Under the pieces are notes generated by a model that did not search any database, had not been told where the DNA came from, and saw only the letters and a program-made list of their open reading frames with translations. A stretch of DNA of 32,783 nucleotides, taken from assembly GCA_963552605.1 (NCBI GenBank), contig CAUVKI010000020.1, forward strand, positions 1 to 32,783. Reading direction: 5' to 3'. A program made the position numbers and the translations under genes. This document shows positions 15,802 through 24,217 of the stretch, piece by piece (position 1 is the stretch's first letter; every line of letters starts with the position of its first letter). The DNA is from CAUVKI01 sp963552605. GTDB lineage: Bacteria > Bacillota > Clostridia > Tissierellales > Peptoniphilaceae.

Positions 15802-17584
15802 GAAAAAAAATCCCGATCCAAAGGAAAACGAAAACAGGGAAAGGGCAAAGGCAGGGAGAAATGCCCTAAAGAGATTGGGAGGTCCCATAAAGGGAAGAAT
15901 TTTTTGGGCTCAGGTTTTGACTATTCTTTCGGGGATTTTATCCATTGCCCCCTATGTGGCTTTGACGAAGCTCGGTGCTCTTTTAATTCAGGCGCACAAT
16001 TCGGGAGTTATGGATAAGGAGAGAATTTGGAAGGTTGGAAAATTTTTGGCTATGAGTTTCAGTCTTCAGCTTTCGCTCTATCTTATAGCTTTGCTTATCA
16101 CGCACTTTGCGGATTTGAAGCTTAGAGATATTTTAAGGCGGGATATCGTAAATAGAATGGCAAAAGCTCCGCTTTCGTGGTTTTCCGCTTCAAATTCCGG
16201 AGCGATAAGAAAAGCCGTGCAGGACGATACTGCGGCAGCGCACACCATTATTGCACACGCTCCCGTGGATAAGCTCAATGCCATAGTTCAACCGCTTGCT
16301 CTCTTATGCTATGCGTTTTTTATGGATTATCGTCTCGGGCTTTTATCCCTTGCCACAATTCCAATCTATATCATAAGCTACAGTTTTACTATGAGAGGAA
16401 TGGCGGAAAAAACTGCGCAAATGAATACCTATTTGGAAAAAGTTTCTTCTTCTATGGTGGAATTTGTCTCGGGAATAAAGGTGGTAAAAACTTTCGGGCA
16501 ATCGGGAAAAGCTCATGGCAAATACATCGAGGCGGCAGATGCCTTTTCAAAATTTTACTTAGGCTGGTGCATACCCTTGGTTTCCATAACCTGCTTTGCT
16601 ATGGCGTGGATCTCCGAACCCCTTTTATTGTTCGTGAACTTTTTGGGAGGAAATATGCTGACGGCTGCAAATTCGGTTGAACCCTTTCAAGTTGTTACAG
16701 CCGTTTTAATCGCAATTGCAATTCCGAGAACCATTTACACGGTGATGACCATTGAGTGGTCATATCAGATTGCGGGGGCTGCCGGAATCAGACTTTGCGA
16801 ATTGATGGATTTGGAAATTCTTCCGGAAACAAGCGACGGAAAACTTCCTAAAGATTCTTCGATAGAGATGAAAGATGTTTCTTTCTCCTATGGAGCGACG
16901 GAGGCTTTGAAAAAAGTCAGTTTGAAATTTGAAGAGGGGACGGTATCCGCACTTGTCGGTCCTTCAGGGAGCGGAAAGACAACTCTCGCCACTCTTATCG
17001 CCAGATTTTCAGACCCTTCGGGCGGTGCCGTAAAAATAGGTTCCGTTGACATAAGGGAGATGACGGAGGAAGCGCTTTATAACAAGGTGTCCTTTGTGTT
17101 GCAGGACGCACAGCTTTTGAATATGTCCATTGAGGATAACATAAAACTTGGAAAGGAAAACGCCACACACGATGAAGTTGTGGAGGCGGCAAAAGTTGCA
17201 CAAATTCACGAGCTTATCGAAAGTCTCCCCGAAGGGTATGCCACCGTTTTGGGAAGCGGAAGAAAACTTTCGGGCGGTGAGGAACAGAGACTTTCAATTG
17301 CAAGGGCGGTTCTTTTGAACACTCCCGTACTTTTACTTGATGAGGCGACGGCATTTGCCGATCCTGAGAGCGAGGCGGATATTCAAAAGGCACTTTCACT
17401 TCTTGTAAAGGGAAAGACGGTTTTGGTAATAGCACACAGACCCGGCGCAATAAGGGGAGCGGATAAGATAGTCGTTATGGAGAGGGGAGAAGTAGCAGCT
17501 GAAGGAAAGCACGAAGAACTCTCGGAAAACAAACACTATCAGTCACTTCTGCGTCAATCAACCGCAAAGGGGGCGATGGCATGA
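15794..17584 (+). CDS. ABC half-transporter (TMD-NBD), YbtP/Q- and IrtAB-like, subunit 1
   Basis: This 596-residue protein joins an exporter-fold membrane domain (about residues 35-330) to an ATPase domain. The ATPase has Walker A GPSGSGKTT near 391, signature LSGGEEQRLSIARA and Walker B LLLLDEAT. The following D-loop reads AFADPESE instead of SALD. That AFADPE-like variant is typical of the YbtPQ/IrtAB group, which imports ferric siderophores in spite of the exporter fold. A charged 30-residue N-terminal tail precedes the first helix. It overlaps the partner gene by ATGA, so the two should form a heterodimer. Substrate is inferred only from family. Confidence 0.88.
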   Translation: MDKKKNPDPKENENRERAKAGRNALKRLGGPIKGRIFWAQVLTILSGILSIAPYVALTKLGALLIQAHNSGVMDKERIWKVGKFLAMSFSLQLSLYLIALLITHFADLKLRDILRRDIVNRMAKAPLSWFSASNSGAIRKAVQDDTAAAHTIIAHAPVDKLNAIVQPLALLCYAFFMDYRLGLLSLATIPIYIISYSFTMRGMAEKTAQMNTYLEKVSSSMVEFVSGIKVVKTFGQSGKAHGKYIEAADAFSKFYLGWCIPLVSITCFAMAWISEPLLLFVNFLGGNMLTAANSVEPFQVVTAVLIAIAIPRTIYTVMTIEWSYQIAGAAGIRLCELMDLEILPETSDGKLPKDSSIEMKDVSFSYGATEALKKVSLKFEEGTVSALVGPSGSGKTTLATLIARFSDPSGGAVKIGSVDIREMTEEALYNKVSFVLQDAQLLNMSIEDNIKLGKENATHDEVVEAAKVAQIHELIESLPEGYATVLGSGRKLSGGEEQRLSIARAVLLNTPVLLLDEATAFADPESEADIQKALSLLVKGKTVLVIAHRPGAIRGADKIVVMERGEVAAEGKHEELSENKHYQSLLRQSTAKGAMA

Positions 17585-19332
17585 GAGGCAGATCATTATT
17601 CCTAAGATACAAAAGGCATATGGAGAAAAAAGACTGGGAGCAGGTGGTAAAAGGTTATTCAATGGGAGTTATTGCAGGAGTGCTTGCGGGTATAGCCTTG
17701 ATGACGATTTTTCCTCTGACGGTCACTTTGTCCGACGGCAAAGAATATCTCGGACTGTCTTTTAAGCATTATATGACTTTATTGGCAATATTCGGATTGG
17801 GTGCGGTGGTTATAGATTTTTTGGGTCAGAGAACTTCATATGTCGGAGCTTTGAGTTTTATGAACACCATTCACCACAAACTCGGAAACAAAGTCTCAAA
17901 ACTTCCGCTCGGAGATTTCACCCAAGCCACATCGGGAAACTATTCAAGAATGGTCACTCAGGAGATGATGAGTTTATCCTCGGCGGTAGCGGTTTTTCTT
18001 TATCAATCCTTTAAAAGCATTGCGTCAATAATAACCGTTACGATAAGTGCTTGGATTTGGAATTTCAGGCTTGGAATTTTTATGACGATTACTGGACCGC
18101 TCTTTGTTCTAATACTTGATATAGCGAGAAGATTTATAGATAAGGGCAAAAAATTGAGCGACCCTTGTGAAGAGGAAGTCGCAAGCCGAATGGTGGAGTT
18201 TGCAAAAGCTCAGGGAGCTTTGAGATCCTGCCACGCTTCGGGAAGAGATAAACCCCTTCTTGAGGCTTTCGACAAAGCGGACACTATGGGAGTGAAGGCT
18301 ATGTGGTGGCAGACTTTGGGAAATCTCATCTCCGGAATGACTTTGCAGCTCATAACGGTTATTTTTATCTTTTTTATAATTCTTTGGGCAACTCAAGGAC
18401 AGTTATCGCCCTTGGTCACAATCGCTTGCCTCGGATTGGCTCTAAGGTATATGAAAATGCTTGATGAGCTTCATAACAACACCGTAGGTGCGGAAGAAAG
18501 ACGCCAGCAGATGAACAAGTTTGACGACCTGTTCGATGAAAAAGAGATGGCAGAGCCCGAACGCTCCGAAAAAATTACGGAAAGAGGAGCGGTCGAACTG
18601 GAAAAAGTTTTCTTTTCATATGACAAGAGCAAGCCTCTCTTAAAGGATATTTCTTTCAAGGTGGAGGCGAATGAAATGTGCGCTTTGGTGGGACCCTCGG
18701 GAAGCGGAAAGACCACAATTGAATATCTGATGTCAAGATTTTATGATGTTGATTCGGGAACGGTCAAGGTAGGTGGAGTTGATGTAAAAAATCTGAAGAC
18801 GGAAGATTTGATGAAAGAAATTTCGATTGTCTTTCAAGATGTTTATTTATTCAACGATACCCTGATTTCCAATGTGGAGATGGGAAATCCCAAGGCTTCG
18901 AGAGAGGAGGTGTTAAGAGCCTGCGAGCTTGCGGGAGTGTCTGAAATAGCCCAAAGACTTCCCAAGGGCTGGGAGAGCAATGTGGGAGAGGGAGGCACTT
19001 CCCTTTCCGGAGGAGAAAGACAGAGGATTTCCATAGCAAGAGCACTTCTTAAGAAATCCCCGATTGTGCTTTTGGATGAGGCGACAAGCGCATTGGACGC
19101 GGAGAATGAGGCACATATTGTGGAGTCGATGGAGGAGATAAGAAAAAATTCCACTCTGATTATAGTTGCCCATAAGCTGGAAACCATAAAGTCGGCGGAC
19201 AAGGTTGTGGTGCTTTCAAAAGACGGAACTATTGAGGATATCGGAAATCACGAGGAGTTGGTTAAGAAGGACGGAGCTTATAAAAAGTTCTGGGAGTACA
19301 GAAGTAAAACATACGGTTGGAAACTCGTATAG
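17581..19332 (+). CDS. ABC half-transporter (TMD-NBD), YbtP/Q- and IrtAB-like, subunit 2
   Basis: The 583-residue partner has the same layout: membrane helices to about residue 300, then an ATPase with Walker A GPSGSGKTT, signature LSGGERQRISIARA and a canonical LLDEATSALDAENE. The pair therefore has one standard and one non-standard D-loop, as in heterodimeric transporters with asymmetric sites. The segment QGALRSCHASG in the membrane domain matches the family's coupling region. Translation is coupled to subunit 1. It is followed within 25 nt by the binding-protein gene of a different transporter type, implying one shared task. Confidence 0.88.
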   Translation: MRGRSLFLRYKRHMEKKDWEQVVKGYSMGVIAGVLAGIALMTIFPLTVTLSDGKEYLGLSFKHYMTLLAIFGLGAVVIDFLGQRTSYVGALSFMNTIHHKLGNKVSKLPLGDFTQATSGNYSRMVTQEMMSLSSAVAVFLYQSFKSIASIITVTISAWIWNFRLGIFMTITGPLFVLILDIARRFIDKGKKLSDPCEEEVASRMVEFAKAQGALRSCHASGRDKPLLEAFDKADTMGVKAMWWQTLGNLISGMTLQLITVIFIFFIILWATQGQLSPLVTIACLGLALRYMKMLDELHNNTVGAEERRQQMNKFDDLFDEKEMAEPERSEKITERGAVELEKVFFSYDKSKPLLKDISFKVEANEMCALVGPSGSGKTTIEYLMSRFYDVDSGTVKVGGVDVKNLKTEDLMKEISIVFQDVYLFNDTLISNVEMGNPKASREEVLRACELAGVSEIAQRLPKGWESNVGEGGTSLSGGERQRISIARALLKKSPIVLLDEATSALDAENEAHIVESMEEIRKNSTLIIVAHKLETIKSADKVVVLSKDGTIEDIGNHEELVKKDGAYKKFWEYRSKTYGWKLV

Positions 19333-19356
19333 TTGGAGAAAAGGAGAGAGAATTTT

Positions 19357-20925
19357 ATGAAAAAGCTTCAAAAATTGGCAGCATTGTTATTGGCGTTGAT
19401 GTTTATCGTGTCGTCCTGCGGAAATTCGCAGGAGAAAGAGCCTGTAAGCTCACCTGAAACAAAGGAAGAATCAAAAGATGAAAAACAGGACGACAAAAAG
19501 GAAGAAAAATCGGAAGGAAACGAAGGATCCTCAACCCTGAAAATCGGAGTGATGTTTGCGCCGACGGACACTCTTGACCCGATTTATGCTTCATCTGCAG
19601 GCGGAATGATATTGGTAATGTCGTTATATGACTCCTTGTCAACCATAAGTGAAAAAGGGGCTACACTCAGATTGGCGGAGTCGATTACTCCCAACGAAAC
19701 CTTTGATGAATATAAAATTGTTTTGAGAGAGAATGCCAAGTTTTCCGACGGCACTCCCGTAACGGGAAAAGACGCTTTGGACTCGCTTGCTTACTTAGTC
19801 ACATCTCCTCTTTACCAAGTTATGTATGGGGGAGTGGATTTTGAAAATTCCTCAGCTGAGGGAAATACTTTAACGCTTAAGTTAAAAACCCCCGCTTCCG
19901 ACTTTTTGGAGTCCTGCCTTTCTATGTTTTCACCGGTTGGGAAAGAGGGAAAGTTTGAAGGCATAGGTGCGGGAGGATATTTCGTGGAGAGCGGAGATTC
20001 TCAAACGGGATATAAGCTCAAGAGAAACGAGCATTATTACGGAGGAGCTCCCGAAATTGCCGAGGTGACATTATTAAACATAGCGGACAGCAACTCAAAG
20101 GCTCAAGCTCTTCTTACAGGAGAGATTGACTATGCTTGGGGACTTGACACTGCGGCAATTCAAACCCTAAAGGGAAATGATGAAATAGAGCTTCCCGAAT
20201 CATCGTTTGACAGTGCGGCGATTTTGGATTTAACACTTAACACCAGAATGGCTCCCTTTAACGACCCCGAACTCAGACGTGCGGCAAAACTCGTTATAGA
20301 CAGGGAGAAGTTGGTAAAGACGATTTTGGGAGATTACGGCGAAGTCGGAAACGATATGATTGGCAAAGGTTATGCCGATTATCCCGATGACATTGAGCAG
20401 ACCGTGATGAACAAGGAAGAAGCGAAGAAGATTTTTGAAGCGAAAGGAGTTAAGAGTTTCACGATAGTCACGTCCGATGTGAGCGGAGGATTAAATAATG
20501 CCACAAAGATTATGGCTCAGGATTTTTCGGATATCGGAGTTGAAGTGAAAATTGAGGAAATGGATCCGCAAAGCTATTATGCAAATTTTGCCGAACTCTA
20601 TAAGAAAGAAGCGTTTGTGTCTTTCTGGATAAACCGTCTTTCAATTACCAATCTGAAAAATCAGATTATCAAAGACGGACCCTATAACACTTCGGGTTAT
20701 TATTCCGATATAACCGAAACCAATTACAAAAAAGCACTCAGTGTGGGGGCGGGTAAGGAGCAAAATGAGTATATAAAAGCGGTACAAAAGGATATTCATG
20801 ATAACGGCGGAAACATAGTTTGGGGTTATCAAAAGAACATTTCCGCAAGAAGAAAGGGGGTTGAGTGCGAAACCACTCAAACAATCCCTTGGCTTTCAGG
20901 AGCCAAATTTCATCCTGAAAACTAG
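19357..20925 (+). CDS. Peptide/nickel-type solute-binding lipoprotein (SBP family 5)
   Basis: The ATG at 19357 follows AAGGAGAGAG. A signal peptide ends in the lipobox VSSC (Cys21), then a 35-residue charged Glu/Lys-rich tether anchors the binding domain to the outer face of the membrane. Mature features are DTLDPIY near the start, the FSDGTPVTGKDA segment and the late GAKFHPEN, which mark the Opp/Dpp/Nik family. Total length is 522. The ligand (peptide, nickel chelate or metallophore) cannot be told from sequence. It is the first gene of the importer set and is followed by a strong hairpin that may keep its level above that of the permeases. Confidence 0.92.
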   Translation: MKKLQKLAALLLALMFIVSSCGNSQEKEPVSSPETKEESKDEKQDDKKEEKSEGNEGSSTLKIGVMFAPTDTLDPIYASSAGGMILVMSLYDSLSTISEKGATLRLAESITPNETFDEYKIVLRENAKFSDGTPVTGKDALDSLAYLVTSPLYQVMYGGVDFENSSAEGNTLTLKLKTPASDFLESCLSMFSPVGKEGKFEGIGAGGYFVESGDSQTGYKLKRNEHYYGGAPEIAEVTLLNIADSNSKAQALLTGEIDYAWGLDTAAIQTLKGNDEIELPESSFDSAAILDLTLNTRMAPFNDPELRRAAKLVIDREKLVKTILGDYGEVGNDMIGKGYADYPDDIEQTVMNKEEAKKIFEAKGVKSFTIVTSDVSGGLNNATKIMAQDFSDIGVEVKIEEMDPQSYYANFAELYKKEAFVSFWINRLSITNLKNQIIKDGPYNTSGYYSDITETNYKKALSVGAGKEQNEYIKAVQKDIHDNGGNIVWGYQKNISARRKGVECETTQTIPWLSGAKFHPEN

Positions 20926-20933
20926 TTAAGCAA

Positions 20934-20968
20934 ATCTCCTCGCCGTAAAAAGCGGGGAGATATTTTTT
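20934..20968 (+). terminator. Intercistronic terminator/attenuator after the binding-protein gene
   Basis: ATCTCCTCGC (20934-20943) pairs with GCGGGGAGAT (20952-20961) through 10 bp with one G-U pair and an 8-nt loop, followed by six T (20963-20968). The permease ribosome binding site begins 3 nt later, so read-through must feed it. Confidence 0.85.
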
Positions 20969-20981
20969 AATGGAGGAAGCT

Positions 20982-21905
20982 ATGCTTAAAACCGTACTGA
21001 AAATCATTTTGATGTGGATAATTTCCACGTTTCTTCTCTTTGTTATATTGAATGCTTTGCCGGGAGATGCCGCCTCGAACATTGCGGGCAAACAGGGAGA
21101 AGAAGCGGTTAAGAGTTTAAGGCACGAAATGGGATTGGACAGACCCGTGCTTATAAGATATAGGGAATGGCTTTTTGACTTGCTAAGAGGAGATTTGGGA
21201 AAAACTTTTTCCTCCGAAAAAGAAGTGGCTGAGCTTATAAAAGTTCCATTTTTATCCTCTTTTTCGCTTATGATTTTGGTTTTTTCGGGACTTATCTTTA
21301 TAACTTTGCCGTTGGCTTTATATTCGGGGTTTTATAATAATTTATTTTCAAGATTTCTCGGGAAACTTTCCGTATTGCTTTCAGCTCTTCCCGATTTCGT
21401 GATTTGTTTTTTTATTCTAATCTTAATTTGCTCCAAACTCAAACTTCTGCCGGTGCTCTCAATCCCCGGTCCCGGAAAAACCGTATGGGACAATCCGACG
21501 GCTTTGATTGTGCCGAGCATTTCCGTCTGGGTGGTCATTTCGGCGAGAATTTTTCGTCAAATCAAAGTGTTGATAGAAAATTTTTCAAAGACATCTTATG
21601 TGACGGAAGCCGAGCTTTCGGGAATTGCTCCTTTTTCGGTGCTGTTTAGGCATCTTCTCCCCTCCGCACTATCGGGAATTTTTCAAACACTTTCAAATGT
21701 AATTCCATTTGTTCTCGGAAACACTATGGTCGCAGAAACGATAACTTCTTTTCCCGGAATGGGTAATACCATAATTTCAGCAGTCGGCAGCAGAGAAGTG
21801 AAAATTGTTATGGCTTTTTCCGGCATAATAATTTTTATAACCCTCATTTCGTTTTATATGGCGGATTTTTTTTCAAAGAAGCAAAAGGCGGAGGGGGTGT
21901 TTTAA
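20982..21905 (+). CDS. Peptide/nickel-type ABC permease, DppB/NikB-like
   Basis: A 307-residue membrane protein with the start typical of this group: one helix (residues 5-25), LPGDAA, an outer loop with LIRYREWLFDLLRGDLGKTF, then five more helices. The EAA-type coupling loop is seen near residues 205-225 (YVTEAELSGIAPFSVLFRHLLP). The ATG at 20982 is chosen since GGAGG is 5 nt ahead; 20970 would sit inside the terminator tail. TAATG overlap joins it to the next permease. Confidence 0.92.
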   Translation: MLKTVLKIILMWIISTFLLFVILNALPGDAASNIAGKQGEEAVKSLRHEMGLDRPVLIRYREWLFDLLRGDLGKTFSSEKEVAELIKVPFLSSFSLMILVFSGLIFITLPLALYSGFYNNLFSRFLGKLSVLLSALPDFVICFFILILICSKLKLLPVLSIPGPGKTVWDNPTALIVPSISVWVVISARIFRQIKVLIENFSKTSYVTEAELSGIAPFSVLFRHLLPSALSGIFQTLSNVIPFVLGNTMVAETITSFPGMGNTIISAVGSREVKIVMAFSGIIIFITLISFYMADFFSKKQKAEGVF

Positions 21906-22690
21906 TGAACAGGGCTGCAAGGTTTTGGCTGATAATTTTCGTGATTATGGCTGTGCTTACCACGGCGGGATATTTTATAGCACCCGTTTTCGGAGACGGC
22001 TCACGCTCCGAGGGAATGTCCTTTGAAAAGGGGGGAGCTTTCGGTCTCGGATATGATGTCATAGGGCGACCAATTTTCCCTCAACTTCTTTCGGGAGGGA
22101 TATTACTCCTATTCACTTCGGTGATTACTGCAATTTTTACTATACTTTTGGGTTCGTCCTTCGGAATGATGATGGCAGCCGCAAAAAATGAGATGAAACT
22201 TTTGAGATTTTTTCTTGATGTGATATTGGTTATGCCGATGATGATCTTAATGCTTGCATTTTTTCAGGCATTCAAAGGCTCTCTCTATTCAATTATTCCT
22301 ATTGCCGCCATATTGTCACTTCCCTACTATTCCAGATACTACGAAAAGACGACTAAACCTCTTATGAAAACGGGGTTTTATGAATATGCAAGGATAAGCG
22401 GAAAATCTTCTATTAAAGCCTTGGTGCAGGAAATCGTTCCGATACTTAAAAAAAATATACTCACAGACCTCGGCTCAACTTTTATAGGCTCCTGCTATAT
22501 GATAAGCGCTGTAAGTTTTTTGGGAGCTTCGACGGGCTCGGAGGGTTTTATATGGTCGGTGATGGTTGCGGAAAACATATCGGGGTTGGCTCTTAATCCT
22601 TGGGCGTCATTTGCCCCGATAATTGCGATAATATTTCTTACCGCGCCTGTAAACTTTTTTATAGACAGTTTGGAGAGAAAAAATGATTGA
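21905..22690 (+). CDS. Peptide/nickel-type ABC permease, DppC/NikC-like
   Basis: The 261-residue partner permease has an N-terminal helix, the LGYDVIGRPIFPQLLSGG segment that matches the FGTDxLGRDxxSRLxxG motif of the DppC/NikC group, and five further helices. The coupling loop includes YARISGKSSIKALVQEIVP. The start overlaps the upstream stop, and its own end overlaps the ATPase gene by 8 nt, so the three membrane-complex parts are translationally linked. It is slightly shorter than usual. Confidence 0.92.
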   Translation: MNRAARFWLIIFVIMAVLTTAGYFIAPVFGDGSRSEGMSFEKGGAFGLGYDVIGRPIFPQLLSGGILLLFTSVITAIFTILLGSSFGMMMAAAKNEMKLLRFFLDVILVMPMMILMLAFFQAFKGSLYSIIPIAAILSLPYYSRYYEKTTKPLMKTGFYEYARISGKSSIKALVQEIVPILKKNILTDLGSTFIGSCYMISAVSFLGASTGSEGFIWSVMVAENISGLALNPWASFAPIIAIIFLTAPVNFFIDSLERKND

Positions 22691-24044
22691 TGTGGAAAAT
22701 ATTTTTATAAGAAATCAGGAGAAAGAAATATTAAAGGGCATATCATTAAAGGTGGGAGCTAAAGAAACAGTCGGAATAGTCGGCAAATCCGGAGCGGGCA
22801 AATCCACTCTGCTTTATGCTTTGATGGGAGAGGTGGCAAAGGGGTTATCGGTGTCGGGAAATATAAAAATAGATGAAAGTATGGTTATAAAGGACGGTAA
22901 AATTTCAAACCGAAAGACTCTAAGGGAAGTGAGAAAAAAAATCGGACATCTTAACCAAGATCCGGCGGCTTCCCTCACTCCCACCATGAGCATAAAAAAC
23001 ACTTTGAAAGAGCTTTCAGTCTTTAAGGGCAAAGATTTTGACATGGAAGCGGCTCATACTCTTGAGTGCTTTGATTTGCCGTATGATAAGGCTTTCTTAA
23101 AAAGAACTCCGAGTGAGCTTTCGGGGGGGCAAAAGAGAAGAGTGGCACTCGCGCGCACTCTGCTCAGGCGACCCAAGTTATTGCTCCTTGACGAGCCGAC
23201 AGCGGGGCTTGACGAGGAAACAAAAGAAAAAGTGCTTCTTCTTCTATCCACTCTTATAGAAGAGCTGAAAACGAGTGTGCTTTTAATCACGCACGATTTC
23301 GCAACTTTAAAAAGACTTGTAAAAAAATTTTACCTTCTTGAGGACGGGGAGCTGAAAAACTATCAGGAAACGGAGATTAAATCCGTCAGTCCGAAAATCG
23401 AGGTTAAAGAAAGCCGAGGGAAAGTTATATTGCAGGTAAAAAAACTCTCCTCAAAAGCACCCGGAGCTTCAAGGGCGACTTTTAAGGATTTATCGTTTGA
23501 ACTCGGAGAGGGGGAAATGCTCGCAATCACGGCTAATTCCGGAGGAGGAAAGACCACGCTTATCCGAACTCTTTTGGGATTGTGGGAGAGATTGGACGGA
23601 GAGGTTTGGTTTAAGGGTAAAAAACTTCCCCCAAGTTTCAGAGATTGGGAAGAAAAATTGCGGGGGGGCATAGGTTGGGTGCCGCAAGACCCCAAAACTT
23701 CTTTTAATTCGGCGGTGTCGCTATATAAGGCATTGGAAAGGGCAAAAAAATCCGACTGCTCAATTTCCGATGCTCTCTCTTTGGTGGGATTTGATGAGGC
23801 TTTTATAAAGGGTCGCTATCCTTATGAATTTTCGGGCGGAGAGCTTCAAAGACTGGCAATTGCCCGTGCGATTTTGGGAGGAGCGGAACTTTTGCTCTTG
23901 GACGAGGTTACCTCCGCTTTGGACGAGAAAACGAGAGATGAAATCTTGGCTCTTATGCTTCGGTTGAAGAAAAAATGCCCCATCATAATATCCACACACG
24001 ATGATGTCGTGGTTTCATCCTGCGACAGACAGGTAAGTTTATAG
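22683..24044 (+). CDS. Double ABC ATPase for the peptide/nickel-type importer (NikD-NikE-like fusion)
   Basis: This 453-residue protein carries two complete ATPase domains in one chain, in place of the usual separate DppD/DppF or NikD/NikE. Domain 1 has Walker A GKSGAGKST, signature LSGGQKRRVALAR and LLLLDEPTAGLDE. Domain 2 (from about residue 240) has ANSGGGKTT, FSGGELQRLAIAR and LLLLDEVTSALDE. Both are short, lacking the C-terminal oligopeptide-transporter extension usual in Opp ATPases. It is the last gene of the TetR-led operon. No terminator was found in the 24045-24157 gap. Confidence 0.93.
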   Translation: MIDVENIFIRNQEKEILKGISLKVGAKETVGIVGKSGAGKSTLLYALMGEVAKGLSVSGNIKIDESMVIKDGKISNRKTLREVRKKIGHLNQDPAASLTPTMSIKNTLKELSVFKGKDFDMEAAHTLECFDLPYDKAFLKRTPSELSGGQKRRVALARTLLRRPKLLLLDEPTAGLDEETKEKVLLLLSTLIEELKTSVLLITHDFATLKRLVKKFYLLEDGELKNYQETEIKSVSPKIEVKESRGKVILQVKKLSSKAPGASRATFKDLSFELGEGEMLAITANSGGGKTTLIRTLLGLWERLDGEVWFKGKKLPPSFRDWEEKLRGGIGWVPQDPKTSFNSAVSLYKALERAKKSDCSISDALSLVGFDEAFIKGRYPYEFSGGELQRLAIARAILGGAELLLLDEVTSALDEKTRDEILALMLRLKKKCPIIISTHDDVVVSSCDRQVSL

Positions 24045-24157
24045 TTTTGATACAGTACAATGAACTTATTTGATAACCTTACCGCGTCCACATTACGATG
24101 CCTACTTTGATAATATTTTTTTCATTCCGTGGTGTAGTGTATAAACATTAGCTATTG

Positions 24158-24186
24158 TTGAAAACAAAAAAAAGTTTTGATATAAT
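24158..24186 (+). promoter_or_regulatory. Promoter for the CorC/HlyC-like gene
   Basis: TTGAAA (24158-24163), a 17-nt spacer and TATAAT (24181-24186) make a near-perfect sigma-A promoter 31 nt before the start codon. Confidence 0.8.
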
Positions 24187-24217
24187 CCAATAACTATCAC
24201 ACAAGGAGGAATGATAC

